Below are positions 27,426-35,279 of a stretch of 64,000 bases of DNA, in pieces. This DNA is from Rhizobium sp. (lineage in GTDB: Bacteria > Pseudomonadota > Alphaproteobacteria > Rhizobiales > Rhizobiaceae), in assembly GCA_027533385.1 (NCBI GenBank), contig JAPZUE010000034.1:1-64000 (forward strand), written 5' to 3'. The notes beneath the pieces are model-generated. The model was not told where the DNA came from. It did no database searches and saw only the letters and a program-made list of their open reading frames with translations. The number at the start of each line of letters is the position of its first letter. Position 1 is the stretch's first letter. The position numbers and the translations under genes are program-made.

Positions 27426-27880
27426 CGGCCCGGGCCGACAACATTCACGCGACAGCCATCGCCGTCGACGGCATCGGCCTTCTCTTTCTCGGTCCGTCGG
27501 GCAGCGGCAAATCGGCACTTGCCTTCGATTGTCTGGCCGAAGCGCGGTTGGCCGGACGGACGGCCGCCCTCGTGTCCGACGACCGTGTTCTCGTTTCCCG
27601 TGAAAACGGCCTGATCATCGCCCGTGGACCGCAGGCAATCCGCGGCCTTATCGAGCTTCGCTATACCGGGATCGTCAGCGTCGATCCTGTCGAGGAAGCA
27701 GTGCTGCACTATGCGGTGCAGCTCGTTTCGGGGGATGAAGAGGAGCGTCTTCCGCCGGATGACGAGCATGTGGAGATCGCCGCAGGTCTCCGTCTTCCCC
27801 TGATCCGGGTTCCCCCATGGAGCCGGTTTCCGCTCAGCCTCATCTTTGCGCGCATTCGCAGCCTTGCAGCAAACGGCTGA
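27422..27880 (+). CDS. hprK: short HPr kinase/phosphorylase
   Basis: 152 residues. It corresponds only to the C-terminal catalytic domain of firmicute HPrK (about 310 residues); this shortened form is normal in alphaproteobacteria. The P-loop LFLGPSGSGKSALAFDCLAEA and the ALVSDDRVLVSRENGLIIA block are present. It phosphorylates a serine of HPr and ties carbon/nitrogen PTS status to regulation. The GTG start overlaps the chvG stop, and EIIA and HPr genes follow, so sensor, kinase and phosphocarriers form a single cluster. Confidence 0.93.
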   Translation: MTARADNIHATAIAVDGIGLLFLGPSGSGKSALAFDCLAEARLAGRTAALVSDDRVLVSRENGLIIARGPQAIRGLIELRYTGIVSVDPVEEAVLHYAVQLVSGDEEERLPPDDEHVEIAAGLRLPLIRVPPWSRFPLSLIFARIRSLAANG

Positions 27881-27997
27881 TTTACACGCTGTTTTGGCTT
27901 GCACTTCGCACTTTGATCGACAAGATGGCGTCCAATTGATGGACGAAACGCCAATCTTGAGCTATTTGGCAAGAGTTGCGCGAAGGGGCAGTAGAGA

Positions 27998-28399
27998 ATG
28001 ATCGGACTTGTGCTTGTCACGCATGGCAAGCTGGCTGAAGAGTTCCACCATGCGGTGGTTCATGTCGTAGGCCCACAAAAATGTATCGAGACCGTTTCGA
28101 TCGGCCCCGAAGATGACATGGACCAGCGTCGTCAGGATATCCTTGATGCCGTGCTGCGCGCCGACGATGGCCATGGCGTGATCATCCTGACCGACATGTT
28201 CGGTGGAACGCCGTCGAACCTCGCGATCTCCGTGATGAATACCGGTCGCATCGAAGTGATCGCAGGCGTCAATCTGCCGATGCTGATCAAGCTCGCCGGT
28301 GTTCGCGGTGACAACGACATGGATCGCGCCCTTGTCGAGGCGTCGGAGGCCGGCCGCAAGTATATCAATGTTGCAAGCCGCGTTTTGAGCGGCAAATGA
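27998..28399 (+). CDS. PTS EIIA component, mannose/ManX type
   Basis: 133 residues. The phospho-accepting His is His9 in MIGLVLVTHGKLAEEF. The blocks GHGVIILTDMFGGTPSNLAI and VIAGVNLPMLIKLA are typical of the EIIA-Man fold. No EIIB, EIIC or EIID gene follows, so it probably serves regulation rather than sugar uptake, as in other alphaproteobacterial nitrogen-type PTS clusters. A 117-bp gap separates it from hprK; its stop overlaps the HPr start by four bases. Confidence 0.93.
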   Translation: MIGLVLVTHGKLAEEFHHAVVHVVGPQKCIETVSIGPEDDMDQRRQDILDAVLRADDGHGVIILTDMFGGTPSNLAISVMNTGRIEVIAGVNLPMLIKLAGVRGDNDMDRALVEASEAGRKYINVASRVLSGK

Positions 28400-28683
28400 C
28401 GACCATGGCCGAAGCGATTTCCCAGGACCTCCTGATCATCAACAAGCGCGGGCTCCATGCGCGCGCATCCGCAAAATTCGTGCAGACTGTCAGCGGGTTC
28501 GACGCCGTCGTCAGCGTATCGAAGGATGGCACCACAGTGGGCGGCACCTCCATCATGGGCCTGATGATGCTCGCCGCCAGCCCGGGCTGCTCGATTTCCG
28601 TCACAGCCTCAGGCAATCAGGCGCAGGCCGTGATGGAAGCGCTTGCGGCTCTGGTGGCCGATCGTTTCGGTGAAGAGATGTAA
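28396..28683 (+). CDS. ptsH: phosphocarrier protein HPr
   Basis: 95 residues. His21 in NKRGLHARASAKFVQ is the site phosphorylated by EI; Ser52 in GTSIMGLMMLAAS is the equivalent of Ser46, the target of HprK. Numbering uses the ATG at 28396, which overlaps the EIIA stop; a second ATG three codons later is possible. It is probably the phosphate relay between PTS-Ntr EI (not in this window) and the EIIA proteins. Immediately downstream is the ahcY operator region. Confidence 0.94.
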   Translation: MTTMAEAISQDLLIINKRGLHARASAKFVQTVSGFDAVVSVSKDGTTVGGTSIMGLMMLAASPGCSISVTASGNQAQAVMEALAALVADRFGEEM

Positions 28684-28691
28684 AGCATCGC

Positions 28692-28721
28692 GACATAAAG
28701 ACATAAAGACTTCTTTATGTC
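28692..28721. promoter_or_regulatory. palindromic operator upstream of ahcY (SahR-like)
   Basis: GACATAAAG (28700-28708) and CTTTATGTC (28713-28721) form a perfect 9-bp inverted repeat around ACTT, and an extra direct copy of GACATAAAG sits at 28692-28700. ATAAAG-n-CTTTAT palindromes upstream of methionine-cycle genes are the sites proposed for ArsR-type SAM/SAH-responsive regulators (SahR and relatives) in proteobacteria. It lies about 123 bp before the ahcY start, where an operator over the promoter would be expected. The regulator itself is not in this window. Confidence 0.55.
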
Positions 28722-28843
28722 AGATTGCGTTTGCTGTCATTCCCTGCTAGAAGATCCCCAGCCCTGCAGCCTTGACTGCGGGAGAGCCAGTTAGTCCGTC
28801 CGCCATGAGATGCGGATCGGGTCGGATCCAGCCGGAGAATCCC

Positions 28844-30241
28844 ATGAGCAAACATGACTACGTGATCGCCGATATCGGTCTTGCCGATTTCGGCCGCAAG
28901 GAAATCAGCATCGCGGAAACCGAAATGCCGGGCCTGATGGCCTGCCGTGAAGAATTCGGCGCGAGCAAGCCGCTGAAGGGCGCGCGCATCACCGGCTCGC
29001 TCCACATGACGATCCAGACTGCGGTTCTGATCGAAACCCTCGTTGCTCTCGGTGCCGAAGTTCGCTGGGCGTCCTGCAACATCTTCTCGACGCAGGACCA
29101 CGCTGCCGCTGCGATCGCAGCCGCCGGCATCCCGGTGTTTGCCGTCAAGGGTGAAACGCTCACCGACTACTGGGACTACACCGACAAGATCTTCCAGTGG
29201 GCCGATGGCGGCGTCTCCAACATGATCCTCGATGATGGTGGCGACGCGACCATGTACATCCTGCTCGGCGCCCGCGCCGAAGCCGGCGAAGATGTCCTTT
29301 CCAATCCGCAGTCGGAAGAAGAAGAGATCCTCGTCGCACAGATCAAAAAGCGCCTTGCCGCTTCGCCGGGCTGGTTCACCAAGCAGCGCGATGCGATCAA
29401 GGGCGTCACCGAAGAAACCACCACCGGCGTTCACCGTCTCTATGAACTCGCCAAGAAGGGCCTCCTCCCCTTCCCGGCCATCAACGTCAACGACTCGGTC
29501 ACCAAGTCGAAGTTCGACAACAAGTATGGCTGCAAGGAATCGCTGGTCGACGGTATCCGTCGCGGCACCGACGTGATGATGGCCGGCAAGGTTGCCGTCG
29601 TCTGCGGTTACGGCGACGTCGGCAAGGGCTCTGCCGCCTCGCTGCGCGGCGCCGGCGCTCGCGTCAAGGTCACGGAAGTCGATCCGATCTGCGCACTGCA
29701 GGCCGCCATGGACGGTTTTGAAGTCGTCACGCTCGAGGACGTCGTCTCCTCGGCCGACATCTTCATCACCACCACCGGCAACAAGGACGTCATCCGCATC
29801 GACCACATGCGCGAGATGAAGGACATGGCGATCGTTGGCAATATCGGTCACTTCGACAACGAGATCCAGGTTGCTGCTCTCCGGAACCTGAAGTGGACCA
29901 ACATCAAGCCGCAGGTCGACATGATCGAGTTCCCGAAGGGCAACCGCATGATCCTGCTGTCTGAAGGCCGTCTCCTGAACCTCGGCAACGCCACGGGTCA
30001 TCCGTCCTTCGTGATGTCCGCCTCGTTCACCAACCAGGTTCTCGGCCAGATCGAGCTCTTCACCAAGACCGACGAATACAAGCCGGGCGTTTATGTCCTG
30101 CCGAAGCACCTCGACGAAAAGGTCGCCCGACTGCACCTTGAAAAGCTCGGCGTGAAGCTGACGACGCTTTCGGACGAACAGGCCGCCTATATCGGCGTGA
30201 CGCCGCAGGGTCCGTTCAAGGCAGAACACTACCGCTATTAA
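28844..30241 (+). CDS. ahcY: adenosylhomocysteinase AhcY
   Basis: 465 residues. It hydrolyses S-adenosylhomocysteine to adenosine and homocysteine, renewing the methyl cycle. Motifs are [39 protein letters not shown], the NAD-binding [15 protein letters not shown] and the C-terminal [16 protein letters not shown]. The start [12 protein letters not shown] is preceded by GGAG; the longer frame is not conserved. A palindromic operator and a leader of about 100 bp lie upstream, and a strong terminator follows. Confidence 0.97.
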   Translation: MSKHDYVIADIGLADFGRKEISIAETEMPGLMACREEFGASKPLKGARITGSLHMTIQTAVLIETLVALGAEVRWASCNIFSTQDHAAAAIAAAGIPVFAVKGETLTDYWDYTDKIFQWADGGVSNMILDDGGDATMYILLGARAEAGEDVLSNPQSEEEEILVAQIKKRLAASPGWFTKQRDAIKGVTEETTTGVHRLYELAKKGLLPFPAINVNDSVTKSKFDNKYGCKESLVDGIRRGTDVMMAGKVAVVCGYGDVGKGSAASLRGAGARVKVTEVDPICALQAAMDGFEVVTLEDVVSSADIFITTTGNKDVIRIDHMREMKDMAIVGNIGHFDNEIQVAALRNLKWTNIKPQVDMIEFPKGNRMILLSEGRLLNLGNATGHPSFVMSASFTNQVLGQIELFTKTDEYKPGVYVLPKHLDEKVARLHLEKLGVKLTTLSDEQAAYIGVTPQGPFKAEHYRY

Positions 30242-30272
30242 AATATAGCTGGATAATATCTACATCTAGTGG

Positions 30273-30306
30273 GCGGCGCCTTGACAAAGGCGCCGCTTTC
30301 TTTTTT
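30273..30306 (+). terminator. intrinsic terminator after ahcY
   Basis: A perfect 8-bp stem GCGGCGCC (30273-30280) with GGCGCCGC (30289-30296), loop TTGACAAA, followed by a T-rich run TTTCTTTTTT. It lies 31 bp past the ahcY stop and separates it from the divL operon. Confidence 0.92.
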
Positions 30307-30439
30307 GGGGCCCGGCCTTCCCGACCCATTCTATCGGCGGTATTGTTTTAAGACTTGATTCGTGGACTGCACGAGCGCTCCGCGAACACGGATGTCTTGT
30401 CGACGATGCGGCACATAATGAGACGAGGACAGACCGAGA

Positions 30440-33013
30440 ATGTCGGTAGATCAACGCGCCCCGCGTCAGCGGGATACGGCTATGATGGCCGGCTTTTCGA
30501 GCCTCTGGCGGCCAGTTTCTGAACAGAAATACGGGATGCTGCGAAAGCTGACCCGTCGTCCCGTCCTGGCGGCGAAACACCGCCTGCTGGCCGGTGGAAG
30601 CGCGCTCGCCGGCTTCTTGATCCCAGGCCTCGCCCAAGCGCAGGCCGTGCGTGACTTCGACAGCGTCGACGTTGCCGGCTATGCCGTTCTTCTTGGCTCG
30701 GTCTCCGCCGCCCTGATCTTTGCAGCCGTCCTGCTGCGCCAGCGCAACAAGCTTGATGTCGAGATTCGCGAATTGCGGTCCGCCTTCTCTGACAGTCAGC
30801 AGAAGATTTCCCGTTATCAGACGCTGATCGCCGACAAGAACCGTCGTACCGTGATCTGGGAAGGCCATAACGGCAAGGCCGAACTGCTCGGCCAGCTTCC
30901 TGCGGAAACGGGCGCGCCTCAGCAGGATCCGGATTTCCTGGCCTTTGGGCGCTGGCTCAAGCCCCATTCGGCGAGTGAAGTCGAGCGTGCTATCGAGGCT
31001 TTGCGCCTCAATGCCCAATCCTTCGACCTCGTGGTTGAGACGCAGCGTGGGGAGGTCCTCGAAGTCCAGGGCAAACTCTATGGCGGCCGCGCCTATGCGC
31101 ATTTCGTCGCTCTCGACAACCTCCGGGCAGAACTCGCCGAACTGAAGATCGAGCGGAACCGTCTGCGTAGCTCCATCGCTACCTTCGAATCACTGCTTGA
31201 TTCGATCGAGCAGCCCGTCTGGCAGCGCGATAGTGACGGACGGCTCGTCTGGGTCAATCAGGCCTATAGCGATGCGGTCGAAGCCTCATCGCCGCAGCAG
31301 GCCGTGCAGGAAGGGCGCGAGATCCTGGGCACCCTCACCCGCGAGAAGATCAAGGCGTCGGCGACGCCGGAGTCTCCGTTCCATGATACGGTTTCAACTG
31401 CCGTTCGTGGCGCTCGCACCTTCTTCGATGTGGTCGATGTTCGCGGTCCCGGCGGTTCCTGCGGCATGGCGATCGATGTCTCCTCGTCCGAAACCCTGCG
31501 CGAAGAACTGGCCCGGACCCTTAAGAGCCATGCCGACACGCTCGATCATCTGGCGACCCCGGTTGCGATCTTCGATTCGGAGCGCCGGCTGCAGTTCTAC
31601 AATCAGGCCTTTGCGCAGCTCTGGGATCTGGAAACCAAGTTCCTGGAAAGCCGTCCCGATCATGCCGAGCTGCTCGACCGGCTGCGCGCCGCACACAAGC
31701 TGCCCGAGCAGCTGAGCTGGAAGGCCTGGAAGGAGAACTGCCTGTCTGTCTACCGGGCGCTCGAAACCCAGACCGACCTCTGGCATCTGCCGAACGGCCA
31801 GACGCTGCGGGTGATTGCCTCAGCGCACCCGCAGGGCGGCGCAACCTGGGTCTTCGAAAACCTCACGGAACAGGTCAACCTCGAAACCCGCTACAATACG
31901 CTGGTTCAGGTTCAGGGTGAAACGATCGATCATCTGTCCGAAGGCGTTGCCGTCTTCGGTCCCGATGGCCGGATCCAGCTGTCCAACCCGGCGTTCCGTG
32001 CACTCTGGGGGATCTCCGAGGCAGAGGCTGCCGTTGGCACCCATATCCGCTCGCTCGAAGCCGCCTGTGCGCCCTCCTATGACAAGCCGGATGGCTGGAA
32101 AGCCTTCGGCAAGATGATCACCAGTTTCGAGGACGAACGGCCGTCGAGCCAGGGCACGCTCGAACTCTATTCCGGCCTTGTTCTCGACTATGCGGTGACA
32201 CCGCTACCCAACGCCCAGACCATGCTGACCTTTGTCAACATGACCGATAGCGTGCGTGCCGAACGGGCGCTGAAGGAAAAGAACGAGGCGTTGCGCAAGG
32301 CGGACGAGTTGAAGAACGATTTCGTCCAGCACGTGTCCTACGAACTGCGCTCGCCGCTCACCAATATCATCGGCTTCACCGATCTCCTGAAGACCCCGGC
32401 GATCGGGCCGCTCAACGAGCGCCAGGCGGAGTATATCGACCACATCTCGACCTCGTCCTCGGTGCTGCTGACCATCGTCAACGACATTCTCGATCTCGCG
32501 ACCGTCGATGCCGGTATCATGCAGCTCGACTATTCCGAGATCGATCTGAGCGACCTACTCGATGACGTCTCGATGCAGATGACTGATCGGCTGCAGGAAG
32601 GTGGCGTGACTCTGGAGATCGCGGCGCCGACGCAGCTGGGCCACCTGATTGCCGACCGACAGCGGCTGAAGCAGATCCTCATCAAGATCCTGACGAATGC
32701 CGTGAATTTCGCACCCGAAGGGACTGTCGTCTCGATGAAGTGCTGGCGCGAGACGAACGACTTCGTGTTCTCGGTGAGCGACAGCGGCTGCGGCATGAGC
32801 CCAGACCTCGTCTCCTCGGCCTTTGATCGTTTCTCGACAAGTGCCAAGGGCGGGAAGCGCAGCGGGCCCGGCCTTGGGCTCTCGATCGTCCAGAGCTTCG
32901 TCAACCTGCACAAGGGTGAGGTGAAGATCGAGAGTGAACAAGGACGGGGGACCACGGTTCACTGCCGCATTCCCAACGCCAGTCTGCCGCAGATGATCGC
33001 CGCCGCCGAATGA
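30440..33013 (+). CDS. divL: DivL-type PAS pseudo-histidine kinase
   Basis: 857 residues. An N-terminal signal-like segment and a membrane helix (about residues 78-98, GYAVLLGSVSAALIFAAVLL) are followed by several PAS-like domains (LLDSIEQPVWQRDSDGRLVW, HLATPVAIFDSERRLQFY, HLSEGVAVFGPDGRIQL) and a kinase core. In the H-box FVQHVSYELRSPLTNIIGF, the expected His is Tyr (Tyr634). This replacement is the hallmark of DivL, which in Caulobacter controls the CckA-CtrA cell-cycle pathway. ATPase motifs KILTNAVNFAPEG, VSDSGCGMS and GPGLGLSIVQ remain intact. The neighbour tsaE, overlapping by four bases, matches the divL context in Caulobacter. Confidence 0.88.
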   Translation: MSVDQRAPRQRDTAMMAGFSSLWRPVSEQKYGMLRKLTRRPVLAAKHRLLAGGSALAGFLIPGLAQAQAVRDFDSVDVAGYAVLLGSVSAALIFAAVLLRQRNKLDVEIRELRSAFSDSQQKISRYQTLIADKNRRTVIWEGHNGKAELLGQLPAETGAPQQDPDFLAFGRWLKPHSASEVERAIEALRLNAQSFDLVVETQRGEVLEVQGKLYGGRAYAHFVALDNLRAELAELKIERNRLRSSIATFESLLDSIEQPVWQRDSDGRLVWVNQAYSDAVEASSPQQAVQEGREILGTLTREKIKASATPESPFHDTVSTAVRGARTFFDVVDVRGPGGSCGMAIDVSSSETLREELARTLKSHADTLDHLATPVAIFDSERRLQFYNQAFAQLWDLETKFLESRPDHAELLDRLRAAHKLPEQLSWKAWKENCLSVYRALETQTDLWHLPNGQTLRVIASAHPQGGATWVFENLTEQVNLETRYNTLVQVQGETIDHLSEGVAVFGPDGRIQLSNPAFRALWGISEAEAAVGTHIRSLEAACAPSYDKPDGWKAFGKMITSFEDERPSSQGTLELYSGLVLDYAVTPLPNAQTMLTFVNMTDSVRAERALKEKNEALRKADELKNDFVQHVSYELRSPLTNIIGFTDLLKTPAIGPLNERQAEYIDHISTSSSVLLTIVNDILDLATVDAGIMQLDYSEIDLSDLLDDVSMQMTDRLQEGGVTLEIAAPTQLGHLIADRQRLKQILIKILTNAVNFAPEGTVVSMKCWRETNDFVFSVSDSGCGMSPDLVSSAFDRFSTSAKGGKRSGPGLGLSIVQSFVNLHKGEVKIESEQGRGTTVHCRIPNASLPQMIAAAE

Positions 33014-34539
33014 GCGCCGAGCCGACCCCGCTTGCCATCCACCTTGCCGACGACGTTGCCACGGCGCGTTTCGGCGAGGATTTGCTCCTCGCTCTTCAGG
33101 TCGGCGACTGCGTTGCACTTGAGGGGGATCTGGGCGCCGGCAAGTCGACGCTAAGCCGAGCGCTCATCCGAGCTTTGGCTGATGAACCTGGTCTGGAAGT
33201 TCCAAGCCCGACCTTCACGCTGGTGCAGAACTACGATCTGAGGATACCGGTCGCCCATTTCGATCTCTATCGGCTGTCTGATGCGAGTGAGCTCGACGAA
33301 CTGGGTCTCGAAGAGGCTTTGGCCGAGGGTATCTGCCTCGTTGAATGGCCTGCCAAGGCCGGTCGCGCGCTGCCGAAGAACCGCATCGAGATCAGCTTCC
33401 AGTTCGCATCCGACGGTGGGCGAAACCTCTCCATACAGGCTCCTGAGCTGAAGCTGGCGCGACTTCGTCGCGTCATCGAAATTCGCCACTTCCTTGAGGA
33501 AAACGACTACGCGGGCGCCCGACGACGGCACCTGACGGGTGATGCCTCGAACCGGGCCTATGAACATGTGTATCCTGCCGACGGGGCAGCGCGTCTCGTT
33601 TTGATGGATGCGCCGAAGCGGCCGAACGGTCCGCCGATCCGCGACGGCAAGCCCTATTCGCAACTCGTGCATCTGGCCGAGGATGTGCGTCCCTTCGTGG
33701 CGATCGGACAGGCACTGCGCCAGCGCGGCTTTGCCGCTCCCGAAGTCCTGGCACAGGATCTCGACGCCGGTCTCCTGCTGCTCGAAGATCTCGGCGAAGG
33801 CGGTGTTCTCGACGGAGAGGGAAAGCCGATCGCCGATCGCTACCGCGCCAGTGCGGCATGCCTTGCTGCCATTCACGACACGCCCTTCGATCGGGAGATC
33901 ATCATTGACGGAGGGCATAGACACGTTATTCCCGATTTCGATCGCGCGGCGATGAAATTTGAGGTGGAGCTGCTGCTCGACTGGCACCTGCCCTGGAAAC
34001 GTGACGGGCAACCGGCTACGGCCGAAGAGCGCTCACGCTATCTCGCCATCTGGGATCAGCTGATCGACGAGCTGGCGGGGGCCGATACATCCATCGTGAT
34101 GCGTGACTTTCATTCGCCCAACATCATCTGGCGCGAAGACCGCACGGGGCATGACCGGGTCGGCCTCATCGATTTCCAGGACGCGATGATCGGCCCCTCG
34201 GCCTATGATCTCGTTTCACTCGTCCAGGATGCGCGGGTGACGATCGAGCGGCCGCTGATGGATCAGCTGATGGCCGACTATCTTTCGGCACGCGCCAGGA
34301 AAGCAAATTTCAACGAAACCGCCTTCCTGAAGAGCTGGGCAATCATGTCGGCGCAGCGAGCCTGCAAGCTGAACGGGCTCTGGGTGCGGCTGAAGGAACG
34401 GGACGGCAAGCCGGGCTATATGCGCCATCTTCCCCGCACACTCTGGCACCTGAGCGTCGCTTTCGAACATCCTGTCCTCGCCCCCTTGCGGAACTGGTGC
34501 ATAGAGGCTGGAATCGAGCTTCCCGAATCACCGGCCTGA
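33010..34539 (+). CDS. tsaE: fused TsaE (tRNA t6A) and AmgK-type sugar kinase
   Basis: 509 residues in two domains. Residues 1 to about 150 are TsaE, the ATPase of the t6A37 tRNA-modification complex: Walker A ALEGDLGAGKSTLSRALIR, VPSPTFTLVQNYD and HFDLYRL. Residues about 160-509 are an aminoglycoside-phosphotransferase-fold kinase with the Brenner motif VMRDFHSPNIIWRED and the metal Asp in VGLIDFQDAMIGPSAYDL, matching AmgK, the anomeric MurNAc/GlcNAc kinase of peptidoglycan recycling. murU follows within 5 bp, which supports the AmgK assignment. The fusion is known in Rhizobiales; both motif sets look intact, so both activities may be retained. Confidence 0.9.
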   Translation: MSAEPTPLAIHLADDVATARFGEDLLLALQVGDCVALEGDLGAGKSTLSRALIRALADEPGLEVPSPTFTLVQNYDLRIPVAHFDLYRLSDASELDELGLEEALAEGICLVEWPAKAGRALPKNRIEISFQFASDGGRNLSIQAPELKLARLRRVIEIRHFLEENDYAGARRRHLTGDASNRAYEHVYPADGAARLVLMDAPKRPNGPPIRDGKPYSQLVHLAEDVRPFVAIGQALRQRGFAAPEVLAQDLDAGLLLLEDLGEGGVLDGEGKPIADRYRASAACLAAIHDTPFDREIIIDGGHRHVIPDFDRAAMKFEVELLLDWHLPWKRDGQPATAEERSRYLAIWDQLIDELAGADTSIVMRDFHSPNIIWREDRTGHDRVGLIDFQDAMIGPSAYDLVSLVQDARVTIERPLMDQLMADYLSARARKANFNETAFLKSWAIMSAQRACKLNGLWVRLKERDGKPGYMRHLPRTLWHLSVAFEHPVLAPLRNWCIEAGIELPESPA

Positions 34540-34543
34540 GCAA

Positions 34544-35278
34544 ATGATCATCAAGCAAGCCATGGTGCTCGCGGCCGGCCTCGGCACGCGGATGCGCCCC
34601 ATCACAGAGACCACGCCGAAACCGCTGGTCCGCATCGGGGATAAGCCGATGATCGACTATGTGCTCGACGCGCTCGTAGACGCCGGCGTCGAGACGGTCG
34701 TCGTCAACGTGCATCACCATGCCGACCAGATGGAGGCTCACCTCGCCACGGAGACGCGGGCCAAGATCCGCATTTCCGACGAGCGCGAGCGGTTGATGGA
34801 TTCGGGCGGTGGTCTCGCAAAGGGTCTCAAGCTGCTCGATCCGGATCAGCCGGCGCTCGTCATGAATGCCGATCTCTTCTGGGTCGGGGAACGAGATGAT
34901 GAGCCGAGCAATCTTGTCCGGCTGGCGCAGCAATTCGATCCCTCCCGAATGGACATGGCGATGCTCTGCGTCGAAGAGGAACGGACCACGGGCCATAACG
35001 GCAAGAACGATTTCTCGATGGCAGATGACGGTCGGCTGACCCGTTACGTCTCCGGCGGCTCAAACCCGGTCGTCTATGCCGGGGCTCTTGCGCTGATGCC
35101 GCATCTCTTCGATGACGCGCCTGCGGGTCCCTTCAACCTCAACATCTATTTCGATCGTGCGATTGCCGCTAATCGGCTGTTCGGCACCGGCCTCAATGGT
35201 CAATGGCTGACGGTCGGGACGCCTGACGCGATCGCGCCTGCCGAAGCCGTGGTGGCCCGATACGGCGGGAGCCGTTGA
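34544..35278 (+). CDS. murU: MurU-type N-acetylmuramate-1-phosphate uridylyltransferase
   Basis: 244 residues, a nucleotidyltransferase. The signature MVLAAGLGTRMRPITETTPKPLVRIGDKPMI is split across the N-terminus, and the metal-binding Asp is in LVMNADLFW. In Pseudomonas and relatives AmgK makes MurNAc-1-phosphate and MurU converts it to UDP-MurNAc, a salvage route that bypasses fosfomycin-sensitive MurA. Adjacency to the AmgK domain points to this role here. Alternatives such as a mannose- or glucose-1-phosphate transferase are less likely. It overlaps no neighbour but lies 4 bp after tsaE/amgK and 1 bp before addB. Confidence 0.85.
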   Translation: MIIKQAMVLAAGLGTRMRPITETTPKPLVRIGDKPMIDYVLDALVDAGVETVVVNVHHHADQMEAHLATETRAKIRISDERERLMDSGGGLAKGLKLLDPDQPALVMNADLFWVGERDDEPSNLVRLAQQFDPSRMDMAMLCVEEERTTGHNGKNDFSMADDGRLTRYVSGGSNPVVYAGALALMPHLFDDAPAGPFNLNIYFDRAIAANRLFGTGLNGQWLTVGTPDAIAPAEAVVARYGGSR

Positions 35279-35279
35279 G

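Noticed and set aside
27422..27880. HPr kinase as a truncated pseudogene
   Set aside because: It lacks the N-terminal domain of the firmicute enzyme, but this short form with intact P-loop is normal in alphaproteobacteria and the frame is undamaged.
28740..28843. Possible SAM or SAH riboswitch in the ahcY leader
   Set aside because: A small hairpin is visible, but I could not match the conserved core of any known SAM/SAH riboswitch; the palindromic operator explains regulation better.
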